Origin: Butyricimonas paravirosa
GTDB taxonomy: Bacteria; Bacteroidota; Bacteroidia; Bacteroidales; Marinifilaceae
Direction of reading: 5' to 3'
Assembly: GCF_032878955.1 (NCBI RefSeq)
Contig: NZ_CP043839.1
Location: 2,108,001 to 2,172,000 of the forward strand
Length of the DNA: 64,000 nt
This document shows, one piece after another, positions 55,101-62,842 of this stretch. Each line of letters begins with the position of its first letter. Within the stretch, counting starts at the first letter, position 1. Both the position numbers and the translations under genes were made by a program. Under the pieces are notes generated by a model. It was not told where the DNA came from, searched no databases, and saw only the letters and a program-made list of their open reading frames with translations.

Positions 55101-55593
55101 CAATTTTAAATTTTCCATCAATATCCGTCACAACTCCAACTGCAGTACCCTTCAAAAGTACAGTTACACCCGGGAGGATCTCTCCTCTATCGTCAACGAC
55201 TTTTCCCTGCACTGTTACTTTTTTCACCTCATCTTTTTTATTATCCGGAGTAATTACAATCAGATTGTCAACAATCTTAAAAGTATACTTCGTCCCTGTC
55301 AAACAACTCTTCAGGATCTCCTGAAGAGAGGCATTAGAGAATGAACGTGTAATTCCGGTCACTCCTTTAATCTCCTCATCATTATACAGAAACTCGTAAC
55401 CTGTTTTTTGTTTTAGAACATTCAAGACTTCGCTCAAAGACTGTTGTTCAAACCGAACTGTAATGCTCTGCTGGCTGAACGCATTTTCGCCCGAAAATGC
55501 CAAATGTGTAAGCAATAGCATCATCATCATTAGCTTGCAGACTAATGATCGTTTGCTACCACCTAACATGCAGTTTTTAATTTTTCTTTTCAT
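52156..55593 (-). CDS. SusC/RagA-type TonB-dependent receptor with STN domain, locus 4
   Basis: Outer-membrane importer of 1145 residues. Signal peptide about 1-41 (ENAFSQ), STN domain 43-116 (SITVRFEQQSLSEVLNVLKQ), carboxypeptidase-regulatory-like domain with LPGVTVLLKGTAVG, plug beginning EEVVVTGYANVKKESFTGSS, SusC motif LKDAAATAMYGSRAANGV, and barrel ending ARTFNFSLRATF with the terminal Phe needed for barrel assembly. It is followed at 2 nt by SusD. Together with four exported peptidases downstream it is best read as an oligopeptide importer, an inference from context only. Confidence 0.97.
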   Translation of the reverse strand: MKRKIKNCMLGGSKRSLVCKLMMMMLLLTHLAFSGENAFSQQSITVRFEQQSLSEVLNVLKQKTGYEFLYNDEEIKGVTGITRSFSNASLQEILKSCLTGTKYTFKIVDNLIVITPDNKKDEVKKVTVQGKVVDDRGEILPGVTVLLKGTAVGVVTDIDGKFKIELPKQDTLVLIFSFVGMKSHEVDVNKIKDLGKEIFIKMLPDTEDLEEVVVTGYANVKKESFTGSSISVKREDLLKASPTNVVQALASFDPSFRIQKSNIWGSDPNAVPEMYIRGRSGIGVKGLDKDALSKSSLENNPNLPTFIMDGFEVSVQKVYDLDPNRVETINILKDAAATAMYGSRAANGVIVITTRAPKPGEVTISYNLTGSLSLPDLSDYNLANAREKLEIEQAAGIYEPENGYYSNREAAIRAYNERLVNVQKGVNTDWLSLPLRNAVNHKHSLSIEGGNVDLRYNLELGYTNENGVMKGSYRDNVDVGFTVDWRLKNKLQVLNKISYNFTDAPDSPYGSFSDYAHLQPYDRLYDDDGILVQQLKFSRDRSGNSLNNPFYEAKLNNYNWDKQDEIIEQFMFQWFINDYLTLKGQLALTKTMGRTERFIDPKSSNATARTANSSTSTNSSLLGDLYTTSSDNTKWDTQFSLYYSRSLGLHNLNVSAIVNAQSTKSESTSAHYRGFPSGAFHSPNYAAEIYQKPSKSESLKRLVGFLLSANYTWNDIYLADLSVRFDGSSEFGSDQKWAPFWSAGVGLNVHNYSFLKDNDMINQVKVRVSYGQTGKVNFPSYSAKTVYETNDRWYATGFGTQLKALGNHNLKWETTNKLNMGTDLQFWNERISLNFDYYYNKTVDLITDVSLPASAGFTSYKDNLGETLNKGFDIQVRFDVYRDKDWNVSLWGNLNHNRNEILKISDALRAYNERVNEKYEAAEDAQGNVNLSAYGSEYSEPEMKYEEGASLTSIFAIRSLGIDPMTGNELFLYRDGSVSSLWKATETVRVGDEEPKASGSFGVNLTYKNLTLFASFAYDWGKQTYNQTLVDGVENADIENSNVDRRVLTQRWQKPGDIAPLRNIKDMNTSTMPTSRFVQDDNELSLSALTLSYDFNTDWLKKIRLKMLRLELSTNDLFRASTVRQERGTSYPFARTFNFSLRATF

Positions 55594-55641
55594 TGATAAT
55601 TTTATTTAGGTCATTTTTGCACACATACACCCGGACGTTTC

Positions 55642-55854
55642 GGCAAATTCTTTGAATTTGCCTCTGGCCCAAGCAATTGATGTTTATTAAAACTTAAAAA
55701 TTCAAACATAACACACCCGTTCAATGAAATTATTTTCCATTGTTTGAGACACATCATTTTGTTTTGGAGAAAAATCAAGTATATTTGTGAAATCCCCTTT
55801 GGGTTTATTTTAGTACACATTTTTGTAAAGTCGGAGTTGCAGCTTCGGCTTTAC
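55642..55854. promoter_or_regulatory. Two stem-loops between FecR and SusC, locus 4
   Basis: GGCAAATTC (55642-55650), TTT, GAATTTGCC (55654-55662) is a perfect 9-bp hairpin. A second pairs GTAAAGTCGGAG (55825-55836) with CTTCGGCTTTAC (55843-55854); on the plus strand all 12 pairs form with G-U wobbles, on the transcribed minus strand there are two mismatches. The 268-nt gap has no gene. Confidence 0.5.
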
Positions 55855-55861
55855 TATTTCA

Positions 55862-57028
55862 CTACTTCTCCATTACTGTCACTGTTCTACCCTTTACATC
55901 AAATTTTATATTTGTTGTTAAACTCAATAATTCCAACACATCAGCAATCTTGGCATAACGAGGCAAGTAACCGGTAAAATGATAATTTTTGACAGCCTCG
56001 TTCATATAGAACACATCTATCGTGTACCAGCGAGAAAGTTTCGTCATAATCTCCTGAATACTTTCACTTTTAAACCGGAAATTCTCATACATCCAAGTCG
56101 TGTACACCTCAACATCCACTTCCCTCACGTTCACTTCTCCATCTTTTATAATCGCCTGTTGACCAGGCTTCAAGATCGTCTGTTTCCCATCCATATCAAT
56201 TTCAACCTTACCGGTAGCCAACGTCGTTTTAGATGTTTCGTCTCCCTCGTAACTATTCACGTTAAACGAAGTCCCCAAAACCTTCACCGCATAATCCTTA
56301 CATTGTACGATAAAAGGCTTGGACGGATTTTTAGCCACCTCGAAATAAGCCTCCCCGGACAAATACACCAAACGCTGCTCGCTATTAGCAAAACTTTCCG
56401 GGAAACGAAGTTCCGTCTGCGCATTCAAATACACCCGGGTTCCATCACCCAACACAATCTGATACTCTCCCCCTCTTGGAATCTCGACTTTATTATACCT
56501 TATTTCTCCCACACTTTCCTCCAACTGTCGATCTGTAAAAACAACCTCTTTTCCGTTATTTTCTGCCAAAGAAGTAACGAGATCAACCTGATTCAATGAA
56601 TCCAAATGATAGACGTCTCCTGATGCGACAGTTAGTTTAGCAATGGAACGCCCCGGAGTAATCTCTTCCACCTTGGCAACCGGAACAACAGTAGCCTCTT
56701 CCTTCAACAAGAAAGCGATTGCCACTCCCAAAATAACCACAACAGAAGCCGCAACTTGATATACCCTCATCAAACGTTTTCTCTTTCTCCGGGCTGCTTT
56801 TTGTTTCACGATCTGCCATGCTCCACCAGCATCATAAGACAAAATTTTTTGAATGTCTTCATATTGCATCCCTTCATCCTGAATCCGGGCAAAAAGAGCT
56901 TTATGAGAATCGGCCTCTTCCAACCATGCATCTAGCTTTTGTTGTCCTTTCTCATCTATTTCATTCCGCAAATAAGCTAATATTATCGCGGCAATGTCAT
57001 ACGGATATGTGTTAATACTATTTTTCAT
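55862..57028 (-). CDS. FecR-family anti-sigma factor, locus 4
   Basis: A 388-residue anti-sigma factor with cytoplasmic N-terminal domain about 1-85, one membrane segment about 88-107 (YQVAASVVVILGVAIAFLL), and periplasmic FecR domain: EIPRGGEYQIVLGDGTRVYLNAQTELRFP, LSGEAYFEVAKNPSKPFIVQCK, AVKVLGTSFNVNSY and a C-terminal DUF4974-like domain ending GRTVTVMEK. It should bind the sigma factor encoded 110 nt upstream and receive the signal from the STN domain of the SusC encoded downstream. Confidence 0.96.
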   Translation of the reverse strand: MKNSINTYPYDIAAIILAYLRNEIDEKGQQKLDAWLEEADSHKALFARIQDEGMQYEDIQKILSYDAGGAWQIVKQKAARRKRKRLMRVYQVAASVVVILGVAIAFLLKEEATVVPVAKVEEITPGRSIAKLTVASGDVYHLDSLNQVDLVTSLAENNGKEVVFTDRQLEESVGEIRYNKVEIPRGGEYQIVLGDGTRVYLNAQTELRFPESFANSEQRLVYLSGEAYFEVAKNPSKPFIVQCKDYAVKVLGTSFNVNSYEGDETSKTTLATGKVEIDMDGKQTILKPGQQAIIKDGEVNVREVDVEVYTTWMYENFRFKSESIQEIMTKLSRWYTIDVFYMNEAVKNYHFTGYLPRYAKIADVLELLSLTTNIKFDVKGRTVTVMEK

Positions 57029-57138
57029 ACATTATTATTACACAACCCAACCTCGAAAGGATTAAACGGGATCGCATTTTTTTCTAAAAAAAATACAATT
57101 CACACCTACGCCTAATTTCCATACACCACATTTATCCC

Positions 57139-57693
57139 TTAGAACAAGGGATTTAGTAACATTAATAAAGGGAAAATATCTTTCAAATTTTCTCTTAAAA
57201 TCTTTTTTCCGCGAGCCTTTTGTGCTTTTACAGTGTTAACACTCAATCCAAGTTCTTGTGCGGCACGTTCATTATCCAACCCTTGAAAATAACAAAGCTG
57301 AAAGACCTTCCGGCACTCCTCCGGTAATTTTTCAACTGCAGCGGCCAACTCCCTATGGATTTCAGTCAAAATAATACTTTCCTCAAGATCCTCAGTCTGT
57401 TCTTCATGAGCTAACGAAGCAATATACCGATCTTTCGAACGGGTACTGCGGATATAATTTAAACAAGAGTTTCGAATAGATAAATACAAGAAATTTTTCA
57501 AATGTACTTCGGATTGGAAAAGCATCTTCTTCTCCAGTAGAGCGATAAAAACATCCTGCACAAGATCCTCTATCACCTCCTCGTTTTTCAAGAACTGGGA
57601 AGCGAAATAACAAAGAGAACCGTAATACTCTTTGAATATTACCTCAATATTGTTAACTTGACCTTGTACACCAGTAATCTCTCGCTTTTCCAT
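57139..57693 (-). CDS. ECF (sigma-70 family) RNA polymerase sigma factor, locus 4
   Basis: A 184-residue sigma factor heading locus 4, co-directional with its FecR. Region 2: IFKEYYGSLCYFASQFLKNEEVIEDLVQDVFIALLEKK. Region 4: VEKLPEECRKVFQLCYFQGLDNERAAQELGLSVNTVKAQKARGKKILRE, with a clear helix-turn-helix. No consensus -7 box is obvious upstream, so expression may depend on a regulator. It would activate the 20-kb leftward peptide-uptake locus. Confidence 0.95.
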   Translation of the reverse strand: MEKREITGVQGQVNNIEVIFKEYYGSLCYFASQFLKNEEVIEDLVQDVFIALLEKKMLFQSEVHLKNFLYLSIRNSCLNYIRSTRSKDRYIASLAHEEQTEDLEESIILTEIHRELAAAVEKLPEECRKVFQLCYFQGLDNERAAQELGLSVNTVKAQKARGKKILRENLKDIFPLLMLLNPLF

Positions 57694-57798
57694 TCTATCA
57701 ATTTTATTGATGAAATAAAAACTGATAAAGAAATTAAATTCAACGACACCACGCCACCCAATAACATTTAATAAAAAATAAATATTGCTAATTAAACA

Positions 57799-59196
57799 CT
57801 ATTCATATTTTGCTAAAGTCCTAATTAGTTTAGGAATATCCGTGTTATCCAAACGCCCATTAAACCGTTCTGCACCAACCCCGATAGCATATACCGGAAC
57901 AACTCCCGCCGAATGTCCTCCGCTAGCCCAGCTAATTTTGGCAAGACGATTTAGTATATTGATGGACAATTGAGCGATCGGCTCATTCTCCGAATACAAA
58001 TTTTTAACCATCTCAACGGTCTTGCCCGAGAATGTTTCTCGATAACAATTCTTCAAGGTCTGTTCATCTTCCGCCGATAAATTTACGGTATTCCAGAAAC
58101 CTAAATTCTTCGCCAGAACATCCTGCACATCCTCCCACACCACCTGATTACTCTTCATATCTCGTAATTCCCGAATCTCACGAGTCAATTTTTCCAGAGA
58201 CACCCTCTGATTCTCCAATACCCGAAGATTTAATTGATACGAGCCTGTCCCGAGAACGATGCCTCCCGTCTCGTGATCGGCAGTAACCACGATCAACGTC
58301 TCATCCGGATGTTTCAAATAAAACTCGTATGCTTTTTGTACCGCATCAGCAAAATCTTCCACTTCCCGAAAAGCCGTGGCAGCATCATTCACATGACAAG
58401 CATAATCAATCAAACCACCTTCCACCATCAGGAAAAACCCCTGTTTTCCCCGACTCAAAAAATCTATCGCCCCTTCCGTCATCTGACTTAACGTGAAATC
58501 ATCTTCTTCCCGATCTATCGCGTAAGACAACGTCGTCTGAGCCCCACCCTGAATGACCACCAGTTTAGAGGTCTCGACCATCTTTTCCCGAAACATCTCG
58601 TTTCCCCGGACAACCAAATATCCCGACTCATGCAACAAATCAAAAAGATTCGTGGAATCTTTCGGGGATACGGATTGAATAATACCTCCACCGCCATATA
58701 AATCAAACCCGGCCTCAATGGCATCTTTCCCCAACTCGAAATACATCGTCCGCCGGGGCTGATGCCCGTAAAACGCCGCCGGAGTGGCATGATTCATCCC
58801 GACACTGGTAATGATTCCTACTTTACGTCCGGCTTCTTTTGCCCGTACGGCAACACTATATAAAGGCTCCTTCTGTTCCTTATCCATCCCGATCGTGCCA
58901 TTCTTTGTTTTCTCCCCGGTAGCCAAGGCAGTTCCGGCGGCAGCGGAGCAAGTAACACCATGATAAGAAGAATAAGTCGTTGCGTAATTACGAACCGGGA
59001 AACTGGCAAAATTCAGCCCTTTCACCCCGATAACGCTATCTCGTTCGGCCAGATACATTTCTGTCCCGTTCACCTGGTTCACGCCCATGCCATCACCGAT
59101 AAAATAGAACACGTACTTTACCTGCCGGGACTCACTACAACTTTCGAAAAGGAAAACCAATACTCCAACAAGCCAAATAAATAACAACTTTCTCAT
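57799..59196 (-). CDS. Alkaline phosphatase, exported
   Basis: A 465-residue alkaline phosphatase with a lipobox-like signal (LVFLFESC, Cys20). Metal-site motifs: YFIGDGMGVNQ, the nucleophile segment VTCSAAAGTALATG, GMNHATPAAFYGH, VEGGLIDYACHVNDAATAFREV, VVTADHETGG and SGGHSAGVVPVYAIG. It hydrolyses phosphate monoesters outside the cytoplasm. The residue before the nucleophile Ser is Cys where the best-known enzymes have Asp, and ACH replaces the more common AGH. It stands alone; a link to phosphate limitation is likely but no Pho box is recognisable. Confidence 0.93.
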   Translation of the reverse strand: MRKLLFIWLVGVLVFLFESCSESRQVKYVFYFIGDGMGVNQVNGTEMYLAERDSVIGVKGLNFASFPVRNYATTYSSYHGVTCSAAAGTALATGEKTKNGTIGMDKEQKEPLYSVAVRAKEAGRKVGIITSVGMNHATPAAFYGHQPRRTMYFELGKDAIEAGFDLYGGGGIIQSVSPKDSTNLFDLLHESGYLVVRGNEMFREKMVETSKLVVIQGGAQTTLSYAIDREEDDFTLSQMTEGAIDFLSRGKQGFFLMVEGGLIDYACHVNDAATAFREVEDFADAVQKAYEFYLKHPDETLIVVTADHETGGIVLGTGSYQLNLRVLENQRVSLEKLTREIRELRDMKSNQVVWEDVQDVLAKNLGFWNTVNLSAEDEQTLKNCYRETFSGKTVEMVKNLYSENEPIAQLSINILNRLAKISWASGGHSAGVVPVYAIGVGAERFNGRLDNTDIPKLIRTLAKYE

Positions 59197-59374
59197 CCTC
59201 TTACATTTTATTCCTCAAAACTAGGCATAAAGAAACAAAAAGCCAAACACAACAATCATTATTTCCTTTCCATTGGAACTCCACCAGTAATACACTATAT
59301 TACAATATCTTATCATGCAAACGTATGCACGATTTTATGTTTTATAAGATGTTTTTTATCCAAAACAAATGTGT

Positions 59375-59382
59375 TAATTTTG
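59375..59382 (+). promoter_or_regulatory. -7 box for the NifU-like/GGGtGRT genes
   Basis: TAATTTTG fits TAnnTTTG exactly, 58 nt upstream of the start at 59441. The -33 box is weak (GTTTTT near 59351). Confidence 0.5.
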
Positions 59383-59440
59383 CCCGACTTTAAAACAAAG
59401 ACAAGGTATTTAACAATATATCAACAAAAAAACAAAAACA

Positions 59441-60133
59441 ATGATTTACTCACATGAAGTACAACACATGTGTGTTGTGAAAAAAGGACCGAATCACGGT
59501 CCGGCACCCATCCCGGAAGAAGGGAAATGGGTTCGTTCCAAAGAGATCAAGGACATTTCAGGATTGACTCACGGTATCGGCTGGTGTGCCCCACAACAGG
59601 GAGCTTGTAAATTGACCTTGAACATCAAGGACGGGATTATCGAAGAAGCATTGATCGAGACGATCGGTTGCTCCGGAATGACCCACTCTGCGGCTATGGC
59701 CTCCGAGATTTTACCGGGCAAAACCTTACTGGAAGCCTTGAACACGGACCTTGTTTGCGATGCTATCAACACGGCCATGCGCGAACTCTTCCTGCAAATC
59801 GTTTACGGTCGCAGCCAAAGCGCTTTCTCGGAAGGCGGACTTCCCATCGGGGCCAGCCTCGAAGACTTGGGTAAAGGCATGAGAAGTCAAGTAGGAACCA
59901 TGTTCGGAACCAAAGCCAAAGGTACCCGTTACCTCGAAATGGCCGAAGGTTATGTAACCCGCATGGGTCTTGATGAAGACGGAGAAGTCATCGGCTACGA
60001 ATTCATCCACTTGGGTAAATTCACCGATATGTTGAAAAAAGGTATTGATCCCAAAGAAGCTGTCGAAAAAGCTACAGGATCATACGGTCGTTTCGCGGAT
60101 GCAGTAAAATACATCGATCCGCGTCAAGAATAA
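59441..60133 (+). CDS. NifU/IscU-like scaffold-type protein paired with GGGtGRT protein
   Basis: A 230-residue cytosolic protein. The first 125 residues follow the IscU/NifU scaffold pattern: WCAPQQGACKLTLNIKDGII, IETIGCSGMTHSAAMASEILPGKTLLEAL and VCDAINTAMRELFLQI, with Cys49, Cys56, Cys77 and Cys106 as possible cluster or metal ligands. The remainder (about 126-230) is a distinct alpha/beta extension not found in IscU. It precedes the GGGtGRT gene by 109 nt on the same strand, a pairing I recall from other anaerobic Bacteroidales and Firmicutes. The biochemical role of the pair is not established. Confidence 0.85.
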   Translation: MIYSHEVQHMCVVKKGPNHGPAPIPEEGKWVRSKEIKDISGLTHGIGWCAPQQGACKLTLNIKDGIIEEALIETIGCSGMTHSAAMASEILPGKTLLEALNTDLVCDAINTAMRELFLQIVYGRSQSAFSEGGLPIGASLEDLGKGMRSQVGTMFGTKAKGTRYLEMAEGYVTRMGLDEDGEVIGYEFIHLGKFTDMLKKGIDPKEAVEKATGSYGRFADAVKYIDPRQE

Positions 60134-60242
60134 AACAATTTAGTGATTTACGATTTATGATTAAGTGATAATCACCTAATCAAAAAATCTGAAATCACAA
60201 AAGTCGCCCGCGACTTTGTAATCATTAAATCTAAAATTAATT

Positions 60243-61241
60243 ATGGCTTTATTTGAAAGTTACGACCGTCGGATTAATCAAATCAATGCGGTTCTAAATA
60301 ATTACGGAATAAAAGACATCGAAGAGGCAAAGGCCATCTGTGATGCCAAGGGGATCGACCCGTACAAAATGTGTAAAGATATTCAACCCATAGCGTTCGA
60401 GAATGCAGCTTGGGCTTATGTAGTCGGTGCAGCTATCGCTATTAAAAAAGGATGCAAAAAAGCGGCTGAAGCCGCCGAAGCTATCGGAGAAGGGTTGCAG
60501 TCATTCTGTATCCCGGGATCTGTTGCCGCCGATCGTAAAGTGGGTTTAGGCCACGGAAACCTGGCAGCAATGTTGCTTCGTGAAGAAACCAAATGCTTTG
60601 CATTCCTTGCCGGCCATGAATCGTTCGCCGCGGCAGAAGGTGCAATCGGTATCGCAAAATCAGCAAACAAAGTACGTCAACAACCGTTGAAAGTAATCTT
60701 AAACGGTTTGGGTAAAGACGCTGCCATGATCATCTCCCGCATCAACGGCTTCACTTACGTGCAAACCGAATTCAACTACTACACCGGAGAACTGAAAATC
60801 GTGAAAGAAAAAGCATATTCTAAAGGCGAACGTGCCCAAGTAAGATGCTACGGGGCAGACGATGTTCGGGAAGGCGTAGCTATCATGCGTCACGAGGGAG
60901 TGGACGTTTCCATCACCGGAAACTCAACCAACCCGACTCGTTTCCAACATCCGGTTGCCGGAACCTACAAAAAAGAGTGTATGGAAACCGGAAGAAAATA
61001 CTTCTCTGTTGCCTCTGGTGGTGGTACCGGACGTACCCTTCACCCGGACAACATGGCTGCTGGTCCTGCTAGTTACGGATTCACCGACACGCTTGGTCGT
61101 ATGCATGGAGACGCACAGTTTGCAGGCTCTTCTTCTGTTCCCGCACACGTGGAGATGATGGGATTCCTTGGAATGGGTAACAACCCGATGGTTGGTGCTA
61201 CCGTTGCTGTTGCTGTTTCTATCGAGGAAGCAATGAAATAG
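60243..61241 (+). CDS. GGGtGRT family protein
   Basis: A 332-residue cytosolic protein that contains the family-defining motif GGGTGRT at 259-265, within SVASGGGTGRTLHPDN. Other strongly patterned stretches are GHESFAAAEGAIGIAKSANKVR, GNSTNPTRFQHPVAGTYKKE and the glycine-rich end HVEMMGFLGMGNNPMVGATVAVAV. Three cysteines in the N-terminal half (C33, C44, C71) could bind a metal or cluster. The family has no known function; linkage to a NifU-like scaffold suggests an Fe-S protein or an enzyme that needs dedicated cluster delivery. Codon use looks like that of a highly expressed gene. Confidence 0.9.
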   Translation: MALFESYDRRINQINAVLNNYGIKDIEEAKAICDAKGIDPYKMCKDIQPIAFENAAWAYVVGAAIAIKKGCKKAAEAAEAIGEGLQSFCIPGSVAADRKVGLGHGNLAAMLLREETKCFAFLAGHESFAAAEGAIGIAKSANKVRQQPLKVILNGLGKDAAMIISRINGFTYVQTEFNYYTGELKIVKEKAYSKGERAQVRCYGADDVREGVAIMRHEGVDVSITGNSTNPTRFQHPVAGTYKKECMETGRKYFSVASGGGTGRTLHPDNMAAGPASYGFTDTLGRMHGDAQFAGSSSVPAHVEMMGFLGMGNNPMVGATVAVAVSIEEAMK

Positions 61242-61260
61242 TGTTGAGACATCACTTCAT

Positions 61261-61292
61261 AAAAAATCCAGGATTTCAGTCCTGGATTTTTT
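61261..61292. terminator. Bidirectional terminator between GGGtGRT and acyltransferase genes
   Basis: AAAAAATCCAGGA (61261-61273), loop TTTCAG, TCCTGGATTTTTT (61280-61292): a perfect 13-bp stem with T-runs on both strands, closing two convergent genes. Confidence 0.95.
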
Positions 61293-62185
61293 TATGCTAC
61301 AACCACCCTCTTATGTTTCCACCGCCGGTGTGACCACAACCAATAAGCAGGTTCCTCCCGGATAAAACGTTCCAGCATTTGAATATGCATTCGCGTCAAT
61401 TCCCCCGGTTCCAGACTTTTCGGATCAGAACACAGGTCGTAAAACTCGGCATGATAATAACCTCGTTTCACTTTACGCATATTCACGAAAACCACCGGCT
61501 GATTCAACTTTCGGGCGATCTTTTCCGTACCCTCCAACACGGCCGTATCTTGATTCAGGAAACGAGTCCAGAAATTAAGAGAATGTTTATTAGGAGTCTG
61601 GTCTCCGATAAACCCGGTCATCGTAATCTTCCCCTCTTGCTGATTCTTCAACATAACCCGTAGCGTATCCGCTTTAGCTAAAGGCGTCGCCCCGAAACGG
61701 CCTCTAATCTTACAAGTCATCCGGTCAAAGACCTTATTATGTATCGGTTTATAAATCGGGATCAACTCTATATCCTTCTCCCACAACTTGTATGAATACA
61801 TCATCTCCCAGTTCCCATAGTGGCCGGAAAAAGCGATCACGCTACGTCCTTGTTCAAAATAGCGGTGTGGTACATCCATATTCACCATGACACAACGTTT
61901 TTTTAGCTCTTTCTCCGAGATATGCCACAATTTATAAAACTCGGCAAAAGTATCACACAAATGGCGGTAGTACTTCCGGGCAATCTGCCTCCGTTCCTCT
62001 TCGCTCTTCTCCGGAAAAGAATTCCGTAAATTCATATCGACAATCTTCCGACGATACCGAACACCATAAAACAAAATAACGAACAACACATCCGTCACCA
62101 AATACATCACGGGCAGAGGTAAAAAACTAGCCACCCACAACATTCCATATCCCAAATACGAACATACATTTACAAATAATTTCAT
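61292..62185 (-). CDS. Lysophospholipid acyltransferase of the LpxL/HtrB family
   Basis: A 297-residue inner-membrane enzyme that should add a secondary acyl chain during lipid A synthesis. One N-terminal membrane segment (about 8-38), then the catalytic HxxxxE motif in FSGHYGNWEMM, followed by IPIYKPIHNKVFDRM and GDQTPNKHSLNFWTRFLNQDTAVLEG, typical of the family. Bacteroidales usually encode a single enzyme of this class. The C-terminal YWLWSHRRWKHKR is also characteristic. Monocistronic; its stop codon overlaps the T-run of the shared terminator. Confidence 0.93.
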   Translation of the reverse strand: MKLFVNVCSYLGYGMLWVASFLPLPVMYLVTDVLFVILFYGVRYRRKIVDMNLRNSFPEKSEEERRQIARKYYRHLCDTFAEFYKLWHISEKELKKRCVMVNMDVPHRYFEQGRSVIAFSGHYGNWEMMYSYKLWEKDIELIPIYKPIHNKVFDRMTCKIRGRFGATPLAKADTLRVMLKNQQEGKITMTGFIGDQTPNKHSLNFWTRFLNQDTAVLEGTEKIARKLNQPVVFVNMRKVKRGYYHAEFYDLCSDPKSLEPGELTRMHIQMLERFIREEPAYWLWSHRRWKHKRVVVA

Positions 62186-62598
62186 CTAAAAAGTATAAAT
62201 TTCACACGCATTTTAGACTTGATTCCTACGCCAAGTCAATCAAAGATAATACAATTATCAGCCATTCGACGAAAATGATCCAACATTTATACTTTTTCTA
62301 CACAAATTGCATTCTAAAGCCCCCGTTCATTCTTTAAGCTCTACATCAAAAAACAATATCAAGATCGATTCCCTTGTTACTCGTTCAAGTCAAGGAACAG
62401 CAAATGTGAGTCATACCACCCGATAATAAACAAAGAAATATTCCATCCCACTGTTTTCTTCCGGCAAACCATCACCGCTTTTCTAAACTGCGCCCCCAAT
62501 ATATCAAAAAATAGACTTCTAGGACATCCCCTTTTTAATCCCAATTAATACCTAAATCCTTTATTACAAGTTGATCACTACCTGATGAATACCGTCAT

Positions 62599-62656
62599 GA
62601 ACCTTATAGATACCTTATAGAAACCTTATATGAACCTTATATATAATAAGGTTCAT
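62599..62656. repeat. Four 11-bp direct repeats followed by an inverted copy
   Basis: Four head-to-tail units of exactly 11 bp: GAACCTTATAG (62599), ATACCTTATAG (62610), AAACCTTATAT (62621), GAACCTTATAT (62632). The last, as ATGAACCTTAT (62630-62640), is followed after 5 bp by its perfect inverted copy ATAAGGTTCAT (62646-62656). An 11-bp period places units on about the same face of B-DNA, as protein-binding arrays often do. Confidence 0.85.
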
Positions 62657-62788
62657 AAAGTATTTTTATAATCTAAGAAGAATATATCTTACGTATTTCA
62701 TCCAGTAGTCATCACCTATTTATCACGAAATAACTATTGTACTCGTCAGTACCTGTTTTCGATCTCTTCGCATTTTTCCACGGAACCA

Positions 62789-62819
62789 TTGCATAAGAGC
62801 CTATTAATAGTTAATTTTG
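62789..62819 (+). promoter_or_regulatory. Consensus promoter for the gene at the right edge
   Basis: TTG at 62789-62791, spacer of 20 bp, TAATTTTG at 62812-62819: a full match to the Bacteroidetes consensus, 23 nt before the ATG at 62843. Confidence 0.8.
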
Positions 62820-62842
62820 TACATAATAAACCTCTTATAATC

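Larger units (their letters stand above)
62186..62842. other. Long intergenic region carrying an 11-bp repeat array and a promoter
   Basis: 657 bases without a protein gene. It holds the repeat array at 62599-62656 and the promoter at 62789-62819; nothing else is recognisable in it. Confidence 0.6.

Noticed and set aside
54671..55324. Plus-strand open frame of 217 codons inside the locus 4 SusC gene
   Set aside because: Antisense shadow of conserved STN, regulatory-like and plug domains; serine/threonine-rich and without family features.
62599..62656. Repeat array considered as a short CRISPR
   Set aside because: The 11-bp units follow each other with no spacers, and no cas gene is present.
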